Part shown: in pieces, positions 33,514 through 42,306 of the stretch
Layout: every line of letters starts with the position of its first letter
Numbering within the stretch: the stretch's first letter is position 1
Origin: Pseudalkalibacillus hwajinpoensis
Lineage (GTDB): Bacteria > Bacillota > Bacilli > Bacillales > Guptibacillaceae
Direction of reading: 5' to 3'
Assembly (NCBI RefSeq): GCF_015234585.1
Contig: NZ_JADFCM010000009.1
Span: 1 to 64,000, forward strand
DNA length: 64,000 nt
Notes under the pieces: model-generated
Database searches by the model: none
What the model was told of the DNA's origin: nothing
What the model saw: the letters and a program-made list of their open reading frames with translations, nothing else
Position numbers and translations under genes: made by a program

Positions 33514-35463
33514 TTATTTAATTTGTTCTAATAGTTGATAAGCTTCTTTCGTTGATTGAACTGTTAGAAGCTTTTCTCTAAATTGATCATCCATTAATTG
33601 TCGTGAAAGCATTTGGAGAATCTTTAAGTGAGCATCCCCTTCGCTCTCTTTAGGGACAGCAATCATAAAGATTAATCGAGCTTCTGTGCCATCTAAACTG
33701 TTCCAATCAATTCCTTCTTGTTTCAATCCAAAGACCACGCTTGGCTTACGTACAGCGGAAGATTTTCCATGTGGAATCGCGATATTCATTCCGATGCCAG
33801 TTGAACTTTCATTCTCACGGCTAAGGATTGCTTCTCTAAATTCCTTGCTTGAATTAAGAACGCCATCTTCTTCTAATTTCGCAATCATCTCATCGATCAC
33901 AGCATCTCGATTTGACCCTTTTAAATCAATATCGATAAGTCTTTCATTTGTAATATCTGTAAGCTTTGAAATCTCCTCGGTAGTAGATTGAGTCGCTCCC
34001 ATACTTTGAACAGGCTCCTCCTCCACTAGTTCTTCACTACTGATTTCCATCCCAACTCCAGCTACCTCTACAACGGCATCTTTTTTCAAAAGGTTAACGA
34101 GAATAGCTGTTACGAATGCCCCTACAATAACCGCTATGAAAAACATCAATACGTTATCAACTGCTCCTAAGACGGCTACGATCGGCCCACCATGAGCAAC
34201 GCGATCTCCCACATTACCTATCATCGCTATAACGGATCCCGTAATTGACCCTGCCATAATACTCGGAATCACTCGAATCGGATCCTGAGCAGCAAACGGA
34301 ATGGCTCCCTCCGTAATACCGAATAATCCCATAGTAAAAGATGCTTTACCAGTTTCTCTCTCAGCTTCTTCATATTTTTTCTTCTTAAGAAATGTTGCCA
34401 GTCCCATCCCGATTGGAGGGATACAGATAGCGGCCGCGATAGGCCCCATAATTTCATAATTTCCTTCTCCAATCATTGCAGCTCCGAATAAGAAAGCAAC
34501 TTTATTAACAGGTCCTCCCATATCAAAGGAGATCATCGCTCCAAGGATGACCGCAAGAAGAATCGAACTTGTTCCTTGCATACCTGCTAACCAGTTCGTT
34601 AATGATTCAAATACTTGCGCAACTGGCGCACCTACAATATAAACGAATACTAATCCCACAATGAGCGATGAAAAAACAGGTATAATAATAATCGGCATGA
34701 TTGGTTGTACTGCCTTAGGTACTTTAATTCGCTTAATAGCAAGTGCTACATAACCCGCTAAAAAACCAGCGATCATACCACCAATGAAACCAGCTCCAGC
34801 CTCGCTTCCATAAAAGCTTCCGTTAGCAGCAATGTAACCACCAATGACACCAGGCGCAAGTCCAGGTCTGTCAGCAATACTATAGGCAATAAAACCTGCA
34901 AGGATAGGGATCATGAATGTGAACGATGCTCCCCCTAATTGTTCAATCGTTTTCCAAAATGAATCTTCAGGAATAACAAGACCACTCTCTGTCGGCTTTC
35001 CTCCTATGGTTAAGGCAATTGCAATTAATAATCCTCCTACAACGATAAAAGGAATCATGTAAGATACACCATTCATAAGGTGGCGATAAATGGGATTTTG
35101 CTTATCCTTCTTTTCCTTCTTAAACTCATTAGCTGCTTTACCGTCTGAATGAAAAACAGGCACCTCTCCATTTTGGTGCTTGTTAATTAACTGCTCCGGC
35201 CTACGTATCCCATCTTGAACCCCAACTATGAGAACTTTTTTACCAATAAAACGTCCTTTCTCAACCGTTTTATCTGCCGCAATAATAATGCCATCGGCTT
35301 CCTCGATGTCTTTCTCAGAAAACTCATTCTCTACTCCAATTGATCCTTGAGTTTCAACTTTCATTTCAACACCTAACTTATCGGCTGCTTTTTGAAGATT
35401 TTCAGCTGCCATATAAGTGTGCGCAATCCCATTTGGACACGATGTAATCGCTAACAGTTTCAT
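33514..35463 (-). CDS. manP: PTS permease EIIBCA, fructose superfamily, mannose-type (ManP-like)
   Basis: The 649-residue protein imports and phosphorylates a hexose. Domain order is EIIB (residues 1-100, phosphocysteine in ITSCPNGIAHTYMAA), EIIC (about 125-460, with GGFIGGMIAGFLAGYVAL and ITEGAIPFAAQDP) and EIIA (about 500-649, with the histidine in NIAIPHGKSSAV). This B-C-A order and length match B. subtilis ManP. The upstream gene is a ManR-like regulator, and the wider locus encodes beta-mannosidases, so mannose is the likely substrate. Fructose cannot be excluded by sequence. A cre site and a palindrome lie before it. No manA follows. Confidence 0.82.
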   Translation of the reverse strand: MKLLAITSCPNGIAHTYMAAENLQKAADKLGVEMKVETQGSIGVENEFSEKDIEEADGIIIAADKTVEKGRFIGKKVLIVGVQDGIRRPEQLINKHQNGEVPVFHSDGKAANEFKKEKKDKQNPIYRHLMNGVSYMIPFIVVGGLLIAIALTIGGKPTESGLVIPEDSFWKTIEQLGGASFTFMIPILAGFIAYSIADRPGLAPGVIGGYIAANGSFYGSEAGAGFIGGMIAGFLAGYVALAIKRIKVPKAVQPIMPIIIIPVFSSLIVGLVFVYIVGAPVAQVFESLTNWLAGMQGTSSILLAVILGAMISFDMGGPVNKVAFLFGAAMIGEGNYEIMGPIAAAICIPPIGMGLATFLKKKKYEEAERETGKASFTMGLFGITEGAIPFAAQDPIRVIPSIMAGSITGSVIAMIGNVGDRVAHGGPIVAVLGAVDNVLMFFIAVIVGAFVTAILVNLLKKDAVVEVAGVGMEISSEELVEEEPVQSMGATQSTTEEISKLTDITNERLIDIDLKGSNRDAVIDEMIAKLEEDGVLNSSKEFREAILSRENESSTGIGMNIAIPHGKSSAVRKPSVVFGLKQEGIDWNSLDGTEARLIFMIAVPKESEGDAHLKILQMLSRQLMDDQFREKLLTVQSTKEAYQLLEQIK

Positions 35464-35484
35464 TTCTTATTCCCCCTCTTCAAT

Positions 35485-35559
35485 CGTAATCGCTTACATA
35501 AATAGTAACGTAAGATTAGAAAGAAAAAGGAGCTATATTTTACCGGAGCTTTCGGTAAA
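35485..35559 (-). promoter_or_regulatory. manP upstream region: cre site and palindromic operator
   Basis: TGTAAGCGATTACG (rc of 35485-35498) matches the CcpA cre consensus TGWAANCGNTNWCA at 13 of 14 positions. TTTACCG-N7-CGGTAAA (35539-35559) is a perfect 7-base-arm palindrome immediately after the manR stop and is a candidate ManR site. No sigma-A promoter is clear enough to name. Together they predict mannose induction and glucose repression. Confidence 0.6.
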
Positions 35560-35566
35560 GTTGATT

Positions 35567-37504
35567 TTATTTTTCGATTGCATTCGTTTCCAAACAATTA
35601 ATAAAAGCATTTGCACTTGTTTGTTCTGTTAACTTTTTTAAGAAAAGAGGTTGCTCACTAATTGAAGAAATCTCCCTGAATAATTCGCGAGTAACTCCGC
35701 CCCCTTGATTTCCAAGGGCTAATAAAAATACTAAATTAACTCGTTCTTCGCCCCATTCAATCGGCTCTTTCAAGACAGCCACTGCTATACCTGGTGTATG
35801 TATAAAGTTAGGGTTACCATGTGGAATCGCGATACCAGAACCAATTGCGGTAGAAGATGTTCGTTCTCTTATAAGAGCTTGATGCACGTATTCCTTTTCT
35901 ACAAATCCCTTCTCATACAATGCATTCGAGAGAACTTCAATTACTTTATATCGATGATTTCCATCGTGCTGAACGAACACAAGATCCGACTGAAGGTAAT
36001 TAGAAAATACGGCATTCCGCCTTTCTTCACGGTTCGCTTGATCCATTTCTCCTAAAAAGGATTCTAACTTACTTTCCTCCTCAGTATTAAGTAGTGGTGA
36101 AATGACAATATGCGGTATAGACTGAGGCTCCATCTCGACTGTAGAAATGATAAAATCCACCTGATGTTGAGTAAGAAAATCATGTAAAGCCGTACGTCCG
36201 ATACAGTTTAAAATTATTAAAGAAGAGAATTTCCGTTCAAGCTTTGTTTGTAGCAACTGAGACATTCCAACACCTAAATGACAAACAATCACCACACTCT
36301 TCTTTTCTCCACGATTTGATTGTAATCGCTCAACTGCGGCTTCAAAATGAAGGGTTAAATAAGCTATTTCATCTTCTGGAATCGATAATTTCCACTTATC
36401 CTGCATTTCTACTGTTATTTGGATTAATAAATCAAACAAATAGGGATACATCCTCTTAATTTCTTGAAGCATGGGATTAGACACAGACAGCCCATACTGT
36501 ATGCGGTTTAGAGCAGCATACAGATGCACGCGAAGGCCTTCCATAAGGTTAGCGTCAGCATTAAAAGACAGATTCGTCATTTCAGTCATTTCATTGATTA
36601 ACGCTAATCCAATTCTCTCCACCTCTGGCTCTCGTATGATCGAAACACCAGTGCGTTTAGCCCCTATCAAATGAAGGGCAAGGTAAGCAACTTCACCTAC
36701 CGGGAAATGGGCGACAAAGACGATGCCCAGCTTTTTAAGAAGTGCTTTTGACCACTCATACTCTTCATACTCTTTAATTTGTTTTTCTTCCTTATCCGTA
36801 ACTTGAATCGATTGACGCAGTTTTGTTCTTTTAATAATAAAAAGGGTATGATAAAGAAGATTTTCGAAAGATTCATCGGTATAAGTAATCGAGTGCTCGT
36901 TTTGCAGATTTCTTAATTCCTTCTCAACAAGCTCTATTTCATATAACGTGAACTGCTTCTTCAAGAACGGACGAATAAGTGCCTCATTTTGTACAAGCTT
37001 ACCTAGATTAACAAGCGCGCTTCGACGCAACCGCTCTTTCCCTTCGATCATTACTCCTACTTTTTGTCTTGAATGTAATGTTAAATTCATGGTCTTTAAC
37101 CACTGATTGATTTGTTCAAGATCTTTCTTAAGAACAGAGCGAGTAATAAAATGACTGGTGGAAAGGTTTTGTAATGTCATCGGTCCTTTAACTGTTAATA
37201 GCTTATATGCAAGTTCAAGCAACCTTTCACTTTGGGACAACTCGTCAGCATGGCTACTTTCATACGAAAACTTCTGATAAAGCCAATCACGTTCTTCATT
37301 CTCTATCACTAGTTGAATTCCAAGTCCTGTTTTCCGAATCAGTGAGCCACCTGTTTCTTTTCTTATATAAGGTTGTATGACATCAAGATCATTCCTTATC
37401 GTTTTATCTGAGCAACTCAGACGCACAGACAAATCTTTAACAAGGGAAAATTCTCCACTAGTCTCCAAAAGAATACACATTAACTTTTTTTGTCTTTCAT
37501 TCAT
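35567..37504 (-). CDS. manR: PRD-domain transcriptional regulator with EIIB and EIIA domains (ManR-like)
   Basis: The 645-residue regulator has an N-terminal helix-turn-helix (LVKDLSVRLSCSDKTIRNDLDVI), a second winged region (LQNLSTSHFITRSVLKKDLEQIN), two PTS regulation domains at about 170-275 and 285-395, an EIIB-Gat-like domain with its cysteine in VIVCHLGVGMSQLL, and a fructose-type EIIA domain with IAIPHGNPNF. This order and length fit the DNA-binding activators ManR/MtlR. HPr phosphorylates the PRDs to activate it, while its EII domains sense the cognate permease. It lies upstream of manP in the same orientation and probably activates it when mannose is present. Confidence 0.87.
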   Translation of the reverse strand: MNERQKKLMCILLETSGEFSLVKDLSVRLSCSDKTIRNDLDVIQPYIRKETGGSLIRKTGLGIQLVIENEERDWLYQKFSYESSHADELSQSERLLELAYKLLTVKGPMTLQNLSTSHFITRSVLKKDLEQINQWLKTMNLTLHSRQKVGVMIEGKERLRRSALVNLGKLVQNEALIRPFLKKQFTLYEIELVEKELRNLQNEHSITYTDESFENLLYHTLFIIKRTKLRQSIQVTDKEEKQIKEYEEYEWSKALLKKLGIVFVAHFPVGEVAYLALHLIGAKRTGVSIIREPEVERIGLALINEMTEMTNLSFNADANLMEGLRVHLYAALNRIQYGLSVSNPMLQEIKRMYPYLFDLLIQITVEMQDKWKLSIPEDEIAYLTLHFEAAVERLQSNRGEKKSVVIVCHLGVGMSQLLQTKLERKFSSLIILNCIGRTALHDFLTQHQVDFIISTVEMEPQSIPHIVISPLLNTEEESKLESFLGEMDQANREERRNAVFSNYLQSDLVFVQHDGNHRYKVIEVLSNALYEKGFVEKEYVHQALIRERTSSTAIGSGIAIPHGNPNFIHTPGIAVAVLKEPIEWGEERVNLVFLLALGNQGGGVTRELFREISSISEQPLFLKKLTEQTSANAFINCLETNAIEK

Positions 37505-37583
37505 GTTCTCACCTACTTTAGATGGTCGACTTAGTACCTATAAGAATTATAGCAAAAGAAAAGTAAGAGGAGAAAATCACTAC

Positions 37584-37622
37584 AATAAAGAACCCTCCAT
37601 ACACATTAGTATATAAAGGGTT
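37584..37622 (-). terminator. Weak terminator after the first GH2 gene
   Basis: On the minus strand AACCCT (rc 37617-37622) pairs with AGGGTT (rc 37591-37596) around a long AT-rich loop, followed by CTTTATTG. The stem is short and the call is tentative. Confidence 0.4.
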
Positions 37623-37634
37623 GTATAATCACTC

Positions 37635-40202
37635 CTATTCTTTTATAAAATCGGACATCGAATGAACTTTTATTCCCTCCGCAATCCCTTTTGTAAAACC
37701 TTGATCTTTTGATCGAGTTAGAAATTCAATTCTTTTTTGCTCTCCAGGTATGAGATCAAAGTAATTATCCGTAAAGATTCCTTCCAAATCACTTGTTACA
37801 TATACCTGCTTAGCAAGTGTATTTGTTTCCAAAGTGTAGTGCTTCCCTGAAGATGTGGAAACCTCTTCTATTTTTAAATTAGGTTTACAAAGTGAAAGGT
37901 TTTTCACTGATGTAAAATAATGATATTTTGCATCTATGATTTCACCTTCTAATTCAAGTTCAGCTTTGAACACTATGTTATTAGGGTCACGATTCTCAAT
38001 TACTTCTTCAGTCTCTAATGTAACAAAATTAGTTGCAGAGTTGCTTTTTAATGCGAATGACTCATTCCATTCACGAAGCAACGTTCCATCGAAAGTCGAC
38101 AAACTCATGCGAATCGAACCCTTCATTTCACTTAATATATCTGAAATAATATGAATATCTATTTTGGTGCGATTAGTACCATCTATTGAGAGCGTTATAT
38201 CCTGGAAACTTCGCTTCACATAATATTGAAGAGCTTTCCAGTTACCGTAATAATCCATGCTTGACCATGATGCCACTGGCCAGCAATCATTCATTTGCCA
38301 GTACAGAGTTCCCATACAGTAAGGTTTCTTTCTTCGGTGAGCTTCAATTGCTGTCTTGATTCCTTCTGCTTGAAGAACATGACTCATATAAAGAAATGAG
38401 GGGAAATCTTTAGGCTCTGGGAGATAGGTCTCCATGTATTCTTTGATTAAATAATTTCCTCGCCCATTTTTCTGATGGTGCAGCATGACCTTAGAATCGA
38501 GAGCCATATCTCCTTCTCCAGCGTATGATTCCACAGTCTTCAGTTCCGGAAACGATTGAAAACCGTATTCACTCATAAAACGACCAACATGGTGATTATA
38601 CTCTTCGAAAGGCTTTAAACCATGCCAGACATCCCAATAATGAATATCTCCACTAGTAGATGTATTGCTAGTATGCTGACGACTATCACCTGTCCAATCA
38701 CTCATCGGTGAAGATGGCCAGTAGTAGACACCTGGCATATGGTTCTCTACCGCTTCAGGTAGAATGGTATGAAAAACATCTTCATACGCTTGCCAGATTT
38801 CATCCTGGATCGGTTTAGAATACTGCTGTTTCCATCCCCAACCACCATCTTCATCATAGGCAGACCAGGCAGTATCGATCTCGTTATTCCCACACCAGAG
38901 TGCGATACTCGGATGATTGCGAAGTCGCTTCACGTTCTCTATCGCTTCAGCTTTCACATTCTTTAGAAATGCTTCATCACCCGGGTACATGCTGCAAGCA
39001 AACATGAAATCCTGCCAGACAAGAATTCCATATTCATCGCATAGCTCATAAAACGCATCGTATTCGTAAATACCTCCGCCCCAGATCCGAAGCATATTCA
39101 TATTACTTTCAACTGCACTTTGGATTTCATGTCGGTATCGTTCAAGCGTAACTTCAGTTACAAAACTATCATTCGGAATATGGTTTGCACCTTTCGCAAA
39201 TACCGGAACACCATTTAACTCGATATAGAATGATTTTCCTTCATCGTCTTTTTCTCTAATCACCTTAATCGATCGTAAACCAGTTCGCGTTGTTTTCCCA
39301 GCAACAAGAGATCCGTCTTTTCTAATTTCAGCTATGAACTCATACATATTCTGATCGCCAAGTCCCCGTGACCACCATAGCTTCGGATCCTGAACTTTCA
39401 TATCTAAACTTACTTCATTCATGCCACTCTGTAATTGTACGGTTTGAATCAGCTCGATTTCTTCAGTTTGAATTCTTAGTTCTCGTTCTCCTTCTTCCTC
39501 AGCCTCAATCTCTACAAGAGCAGTCAAATCAGCCTCTGAAGCGGTTACATTTTTCTGAAAAATCGACAAGTCTTCTATTCTAGCTTCAGACCATCCGCGA
39601 AGATGAACGTCCTTCCAGATTCCGCTCGTAACAAAGCGAGGACCCCAATCCCATCCATAGTGATACGGCGCTTTTCTAGCAAACACACTTAAGTTCTTAT
39701 CGCCTACACCGCCATCTTCAGAATGGTCATTAACGGCCGGAAAGTTATACCCCTGTTTTTCGAGCTTTTCAAGATCCGTTTGGATCGGAGATTTGAAATG
39801 AATCCGAAGTACGTTTCCCTTTTCTTTGACGAACGGCTTTACATTTGCTTTCCATGAACGAAACATATTGTCGGCAGATAGTAGATGTTCATCATTAAGA
39901 AAGACCTCCGCATAAGTATCCAGACCATCGAACACGATTTCGATCTGATTTTTATTCAGCAGTTCTGCAGGTACGTCGAAGGAAGTCTCATATTCCCAAT
40001 CTTTTTTATCGATCCACTGCAGATCCAGTTCATTTTCACCGTAAAAAGGATCTGAAATAAGATTGTTCTTTAATAGATCGGTATGGACACATCCTGGAAC
40101 TTTTGCTGGAAGCCATTCCTCTCCTTCAGTCTGTCTGAATTTCCAATCTGACAATACCGCCTTTTCTTCTTTTACAGTTGAATGATGCGAAACTTTAATC
40201 AT
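37635..40202 (-). CDS. Beta-mannosidase, glycoside hydrolase family 2
   Basis: The 855-residue protein has the GH2 layout: jelly-roll sugar-binding domain (1-200, FRQTEGEEWLPAKVPGCVHTDLLKNNLI), immunoglobulin-like domain, TIM barrel with FAKGANHIPNDSF and RIWGGGIYEYDAFYELCDEYGILVWQDFMFACSMYP, the acid/base glutamate in WCGNNEI and the nucleophile in MSEYGFQSFPE, then C-terminal beta domains. These phrases are typical of beta-mannosidases rather than beta-galactosidases. No signal peptide is present, so it cleaves imported manno-oligosaccharides inside the cell. It is paralogous to the GH2 gene at 42307-44841. A terminator and a fresh inverted repeat lie upstream, so it may have its own promoter. 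Confidence 0.9.
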   Translation of the reverse strand: MIKVSHHSTVKEEKAVLSDWKFRQTEGEEWLPAKVPGCVHTDLLKNNLISDPFYGENELDLQWIDKKDWEYETSFDVPAELLNKNQIEIVFDGLDTYAEVFLNDEHLLSADNMFRSWKANVKPFVKEKGNVLRIHFKSPIQTDLEKLEKQGYNFPAVNDHSEDGGVGDKNLSVFARKAPYHYGWDWGPRFVTSGIWKDVHLRGWSEARIEDLSIFQKNVTASEADLTALVEIEAEEEGERELRIQTEEIELIQTVQLQSGMNEVSLDMKVQDPKLWWSRGLGDQNMYEFIAEIRKDGSLVAGKTTRTGLRSIKVIREKDDEGKSFYIELNGVPVFAKGANHIPNDSFVTEVTLERYRHEIQSAVESNMNMLRIWGGGIYEYDAFYELCDEYGILVWQDFMFACSMYPGDEAFLKNVKAEAIENVKRLRNHPSIALWCGNNEIDTAWSAYDEDGGWGWKQQYSKPIQDEIWQAYEDVFHTILPEAVENHMPGVYYWPSSPMSDWTGDSRQHTSNTSTSGDIHYWDVWHGLKPFEEYNHHVGRFMSEYGFQSFPELKTVESYAGEGDMALDSKVMLHHQKNGRGNYLIKEYMETYLPEPKDFPSFLYMSHVLQAEGIKTAIEAHRRKKPYCMGTLYWQMNDCWPVASWSSMDYYGNWKALQYYVKRSFQDITLSIDGTNRTKIDIHIISDILSEMKGSIRMSLSTFDGTLLREWNESFALKSNSATNFVTLETEEVIENRDPNNIVFKAELELEGEIIDAKYHYFTSVKNLSLCKPNLKIEEVSTSSGKHYTLETNTLAKQVYVTSDLEGIFTDNYFDLIPGEQKRIEFLTRSKDQGFTKGIAEGIKVHSMSDFIKE

Positions 40203-40257
40203 CAGAAACTCTCCCTTTTTTATATTTTTGATTCAATCATAATGACACCGAATAAAA

Positions 40258-40308
40258 ATTCGAAACGAATGTTCAAAAAAAAGAGGACTTTATTATTGTC
40301 TCTCCCTC
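40258..40308 (-). promoter_or_regulatory. Terminator and small palindrome between uxuA and the first GH2 gene
   Basis: On the minus strand GAG-A-GAC pairs with GTC-CTC and is followed by eight T (40275-40308). This may end most uxuA transcripts. Just beyond, ATTCGTTTCGAAT (rc 40258-40270) is a palindrome with 5-base arms that could be an operator for the GH2 gene. No convincing sigma-A promoter was found in the 189-base gap. Confidence 0.4.
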
Positions 40309-40391
40309 CATGTGAAATAAGCGGTATGATGTTTGAATTTTTTAGCTACTTTGTATGCAAGCCTCTCCATCTATTTTGTTGTAAATAAATT

Positions 40392-41468
40392 TCATTTCTC
40401 TTTTAAACTCGGAATACGGTTTAATGAATCCCAAACTCCAAGCAAATACATGATTCCAAGTGCTCGGTCATATAAACCATAACCAGGGCGACAAACTTCA
40501 TCCCATATATGTCTCCCATGATCCGGACGCACGTACCCTTTATAGCCACTCTCATGAAGAGCCTTTACTACATCATAAATATCAATAGATCCATCTTGAG
40601 TTCGATGGGAAGCCTCTATAAAGTCTCCGTTGTCCTCGGTTTTCACATTGCGGATATGTGCGAACGCAATTCGATCAGCAAACTCTCTCACTATTTTGCC
40701 GGGATGATTCTTTGGATTCGCTCCAAGAGAGCCACTACAAAATGTCAGGCAGTTCGAGGCACTGTCGACCATCTTCAGCATGCGAGATATATTTTCTCGA
40801 TTCGTGATAATCCTCGGCAAACCGAAGATAGACCAAGGCGGATCATCCGGATGAATCGCCATTTTCACGCCATTTGCTTCTGCCGTAGGAATAATCGCAT
40901 TAAGAAAATAATGCAAATTGCTAAAAAGATCTTCCTCTGTAATGCCCTGATAGGAATCAAGCAGAGTGGATAATTCTCCTAAGCGCTCGGGTTCCCAACC
41001 GGGCATGTGAAAATCAAGATCATCCGCATTCTGCTTAACGATCTGCCTTACATTCATATTAGTTACTTTCTCATGCTCATAGAAAAGAGCCGTCGACCCA
41101 TCCTTTAACCGTTTTTTTAAATCGGTTCGAAACCAGTCAAACACAGGCATGAAATTGTAGCAAATCACTTTCACCCCAACGCTTGCTAACTTTTCTATCG
41201 TCTTTTTATAGTTTTCAATATAGTAGTCTCGATCGGAATGACCTAATTTGATCGCCTCATGTACATTGACACTTTCTACAACTTCATTAGATAATCCGCT
41301 ATCAACGGCCTGTTTTCTCACTGCCTCTATCTTTTCCATAGGCCATTCTTCTCCAGCAGGGAGATCATGCAGTGCCCAAACGATTCCTTCAGTACCAGGG
41401 ATTTGTTTGATATAGCGCAATGGCACCGTATCATTTCCTTCACCGAACCATCTGAACATCATTTTCAA
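40392..41468 (-). CDS. uxuA: Mannonate dehydratase
   Basis: The 358-residue TIM-barrel enzyme dehydrates D-mannonate to 2-keto-3-deoxygluconate in hexuronate catabolism. Family landmarks are KMMFRWFGEG at the start, IPGTEGIVWALHDLPAGEEWP, VICYNFMPVFDWFRTDL, the metal-binding MAIHPDDPPW, LTFCSGSLGANP, IAFAHIRNVK and YVRPDHGRHIWDE. The TTG start at 41468 overlaps the TIM-barrel isomerase stop by 4 bases; the next ATG is two codons later. It lies between two beta-mannosidases. No fructuronate reductase (uxuB), isomerase (uxaC) or KDG kinase is in the window, so the supply and use of mannonate must involve genes elsewhere. Confidence 0.92.
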   Translation of the reverse strand: MKMMFRWFGEGNDTVPLRYIKQIPGTEGIVWALHDLPAGEEWPMEKIEAVRKQAVDSGLSNEVVESVNVHEAIKLGHSDRDYYIENYKKTIEKLASVGVKVICYNFMPVFDWFRTDLKKRLKDGSTALFYEHEKVTNMNVRQIVKQNADDLDFHMPGWEPERLGELSTLLDSYQGITEEDLFSNLHYFLNAIIPTAEANGVKMAIHPDDPPWSIFGLPRIITNRENISRMLKMVDSASNCLTFCSGSLGANPKNHPGKIVREFADRIAFAHIRNVKTEDNGDFIEASHRTQDGSIDIYDVVKALHESGYKGYVRPDHGRHIWDEVCRPGYGLYDRALGIMYLLGVWDSLNRIPSLKEK

Positions 41469-42238
41469 CCTGTCCCACCTCTTTCATTAGTAGAAAAGCG
41501 CTTCAATGCTCCCAAGTTTTCTACAAGACTATCATATGGGTTCCCGTCGAATTTCTCTTGTTCTACAGTGAACCAATCGATGTTGACCTTATCCGCTTCA
41601 CGCATCAGCCCAGGATAATCAATCATTCCTTTACCTACTTCAGTTGACCTTTTCGTGCCATCTCCTATCATATCTTTAATATGCAACGAGACGATTCGAT
41701 CTTGGTAAGTCTGAATGATTTGAAGAGGATCATGACTCGAATAGGCTGCCCAATAACAATCCAATTCCATTTTCACTAGATCTTTGGATGTTTCTTTAAA
41801 CAAAAGATCGAAGCCAGTACCTTCGCCCATATCCGTAAACTCAAAAGCGTGGTTATGATAACCAAATTCAAATCCTGCATTCTTACAGCTTTCGCCTATA
41901 CGGTTTAGCTTTTCAGCCGAACGCTTATAGTCATCGGCTGTTTTCCTCATTTCTTCCGGTAAGGCAGGACAAATCAGTAAATGCTCACCGATCGCTTCAT
42001 GATAGGAGAAGAGTTCCTCAAGTCGCTCTTCTCCTAGCTGATGAATGCCCACATGTGAACCGGCACGCTTTAATCCCTTCTTATCTAAGCTTTCACGAAC
42101 TTGTTCTGCTGAGGCATCAAAAAAACCCGCAAATTGGACGCCATCGTATCCCATATCACCAACACGTTCGATCATGCCAAGAAAATTTTTTTCGGCTTCT
42201 TCTTTCAGTGAATAAAGCTGAAGAGTGATGTTTGCCAA
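41465..42238 (-). CDS. Sugar phosphate isomerase/epimerase-type TIM-barrel protein
   Basis: The 257-residue protein is a xylose-isomerase-like TIM barrel of the IolE/hydroxypyruvate-isomerase group. Visible metal-site segments are FEFGYHNHAFEF, KMELDCYWAAY and IVSLHIKDM, with DGVQFAGF near the start. These enzymes epimerise, isomerise or dehydrate sugars and inositols. It lies between the second GH2 gene and uxuA, overlapping the latter by 4 bases, so it probably interconverts a sugar released by the mannosidases. GAGAGGAGAGAGAAG precedes the ATG. The exact reaction is not predictable. Confidence 0.85.
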   Translation of the reverse strand: MANITLQLYSLKEEAEKNFLGMIERVGDMGYDGVQFAGFFDASAEQVRESLDKKGLKRAGSHVGIHQLGEERLEELFSYHEAIGEHLLICPALPEEMRKTADDYKRSAEKLNRIGESCKNAGFEFGYHNHAFEFTDMGEGTGFDLLFKETSKDLVKMELDCYWAAYSSHDPLQIIQTYQDRIVSLHIKDMIGDGTKRSTEVGKGMIDYPGLMREADKVNIDWFTVEQEKFDGNPYDSLVENLGALKRFSTNERGGTG

Positions 42239-42306
42239 CTTCTCTCTCTCCTCTCGTATTAAAAGAACCTCACCCGACCTGTTAGTTCTAGGGGGGAGTC
42301 AATACA

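Noticed and set aside
40509..40973. 154-codon open frame on the plus strand
   Set aside because: Antisense to uxuA, whose conserved motifs fill the opposite strand; composition is unlike a real protein.
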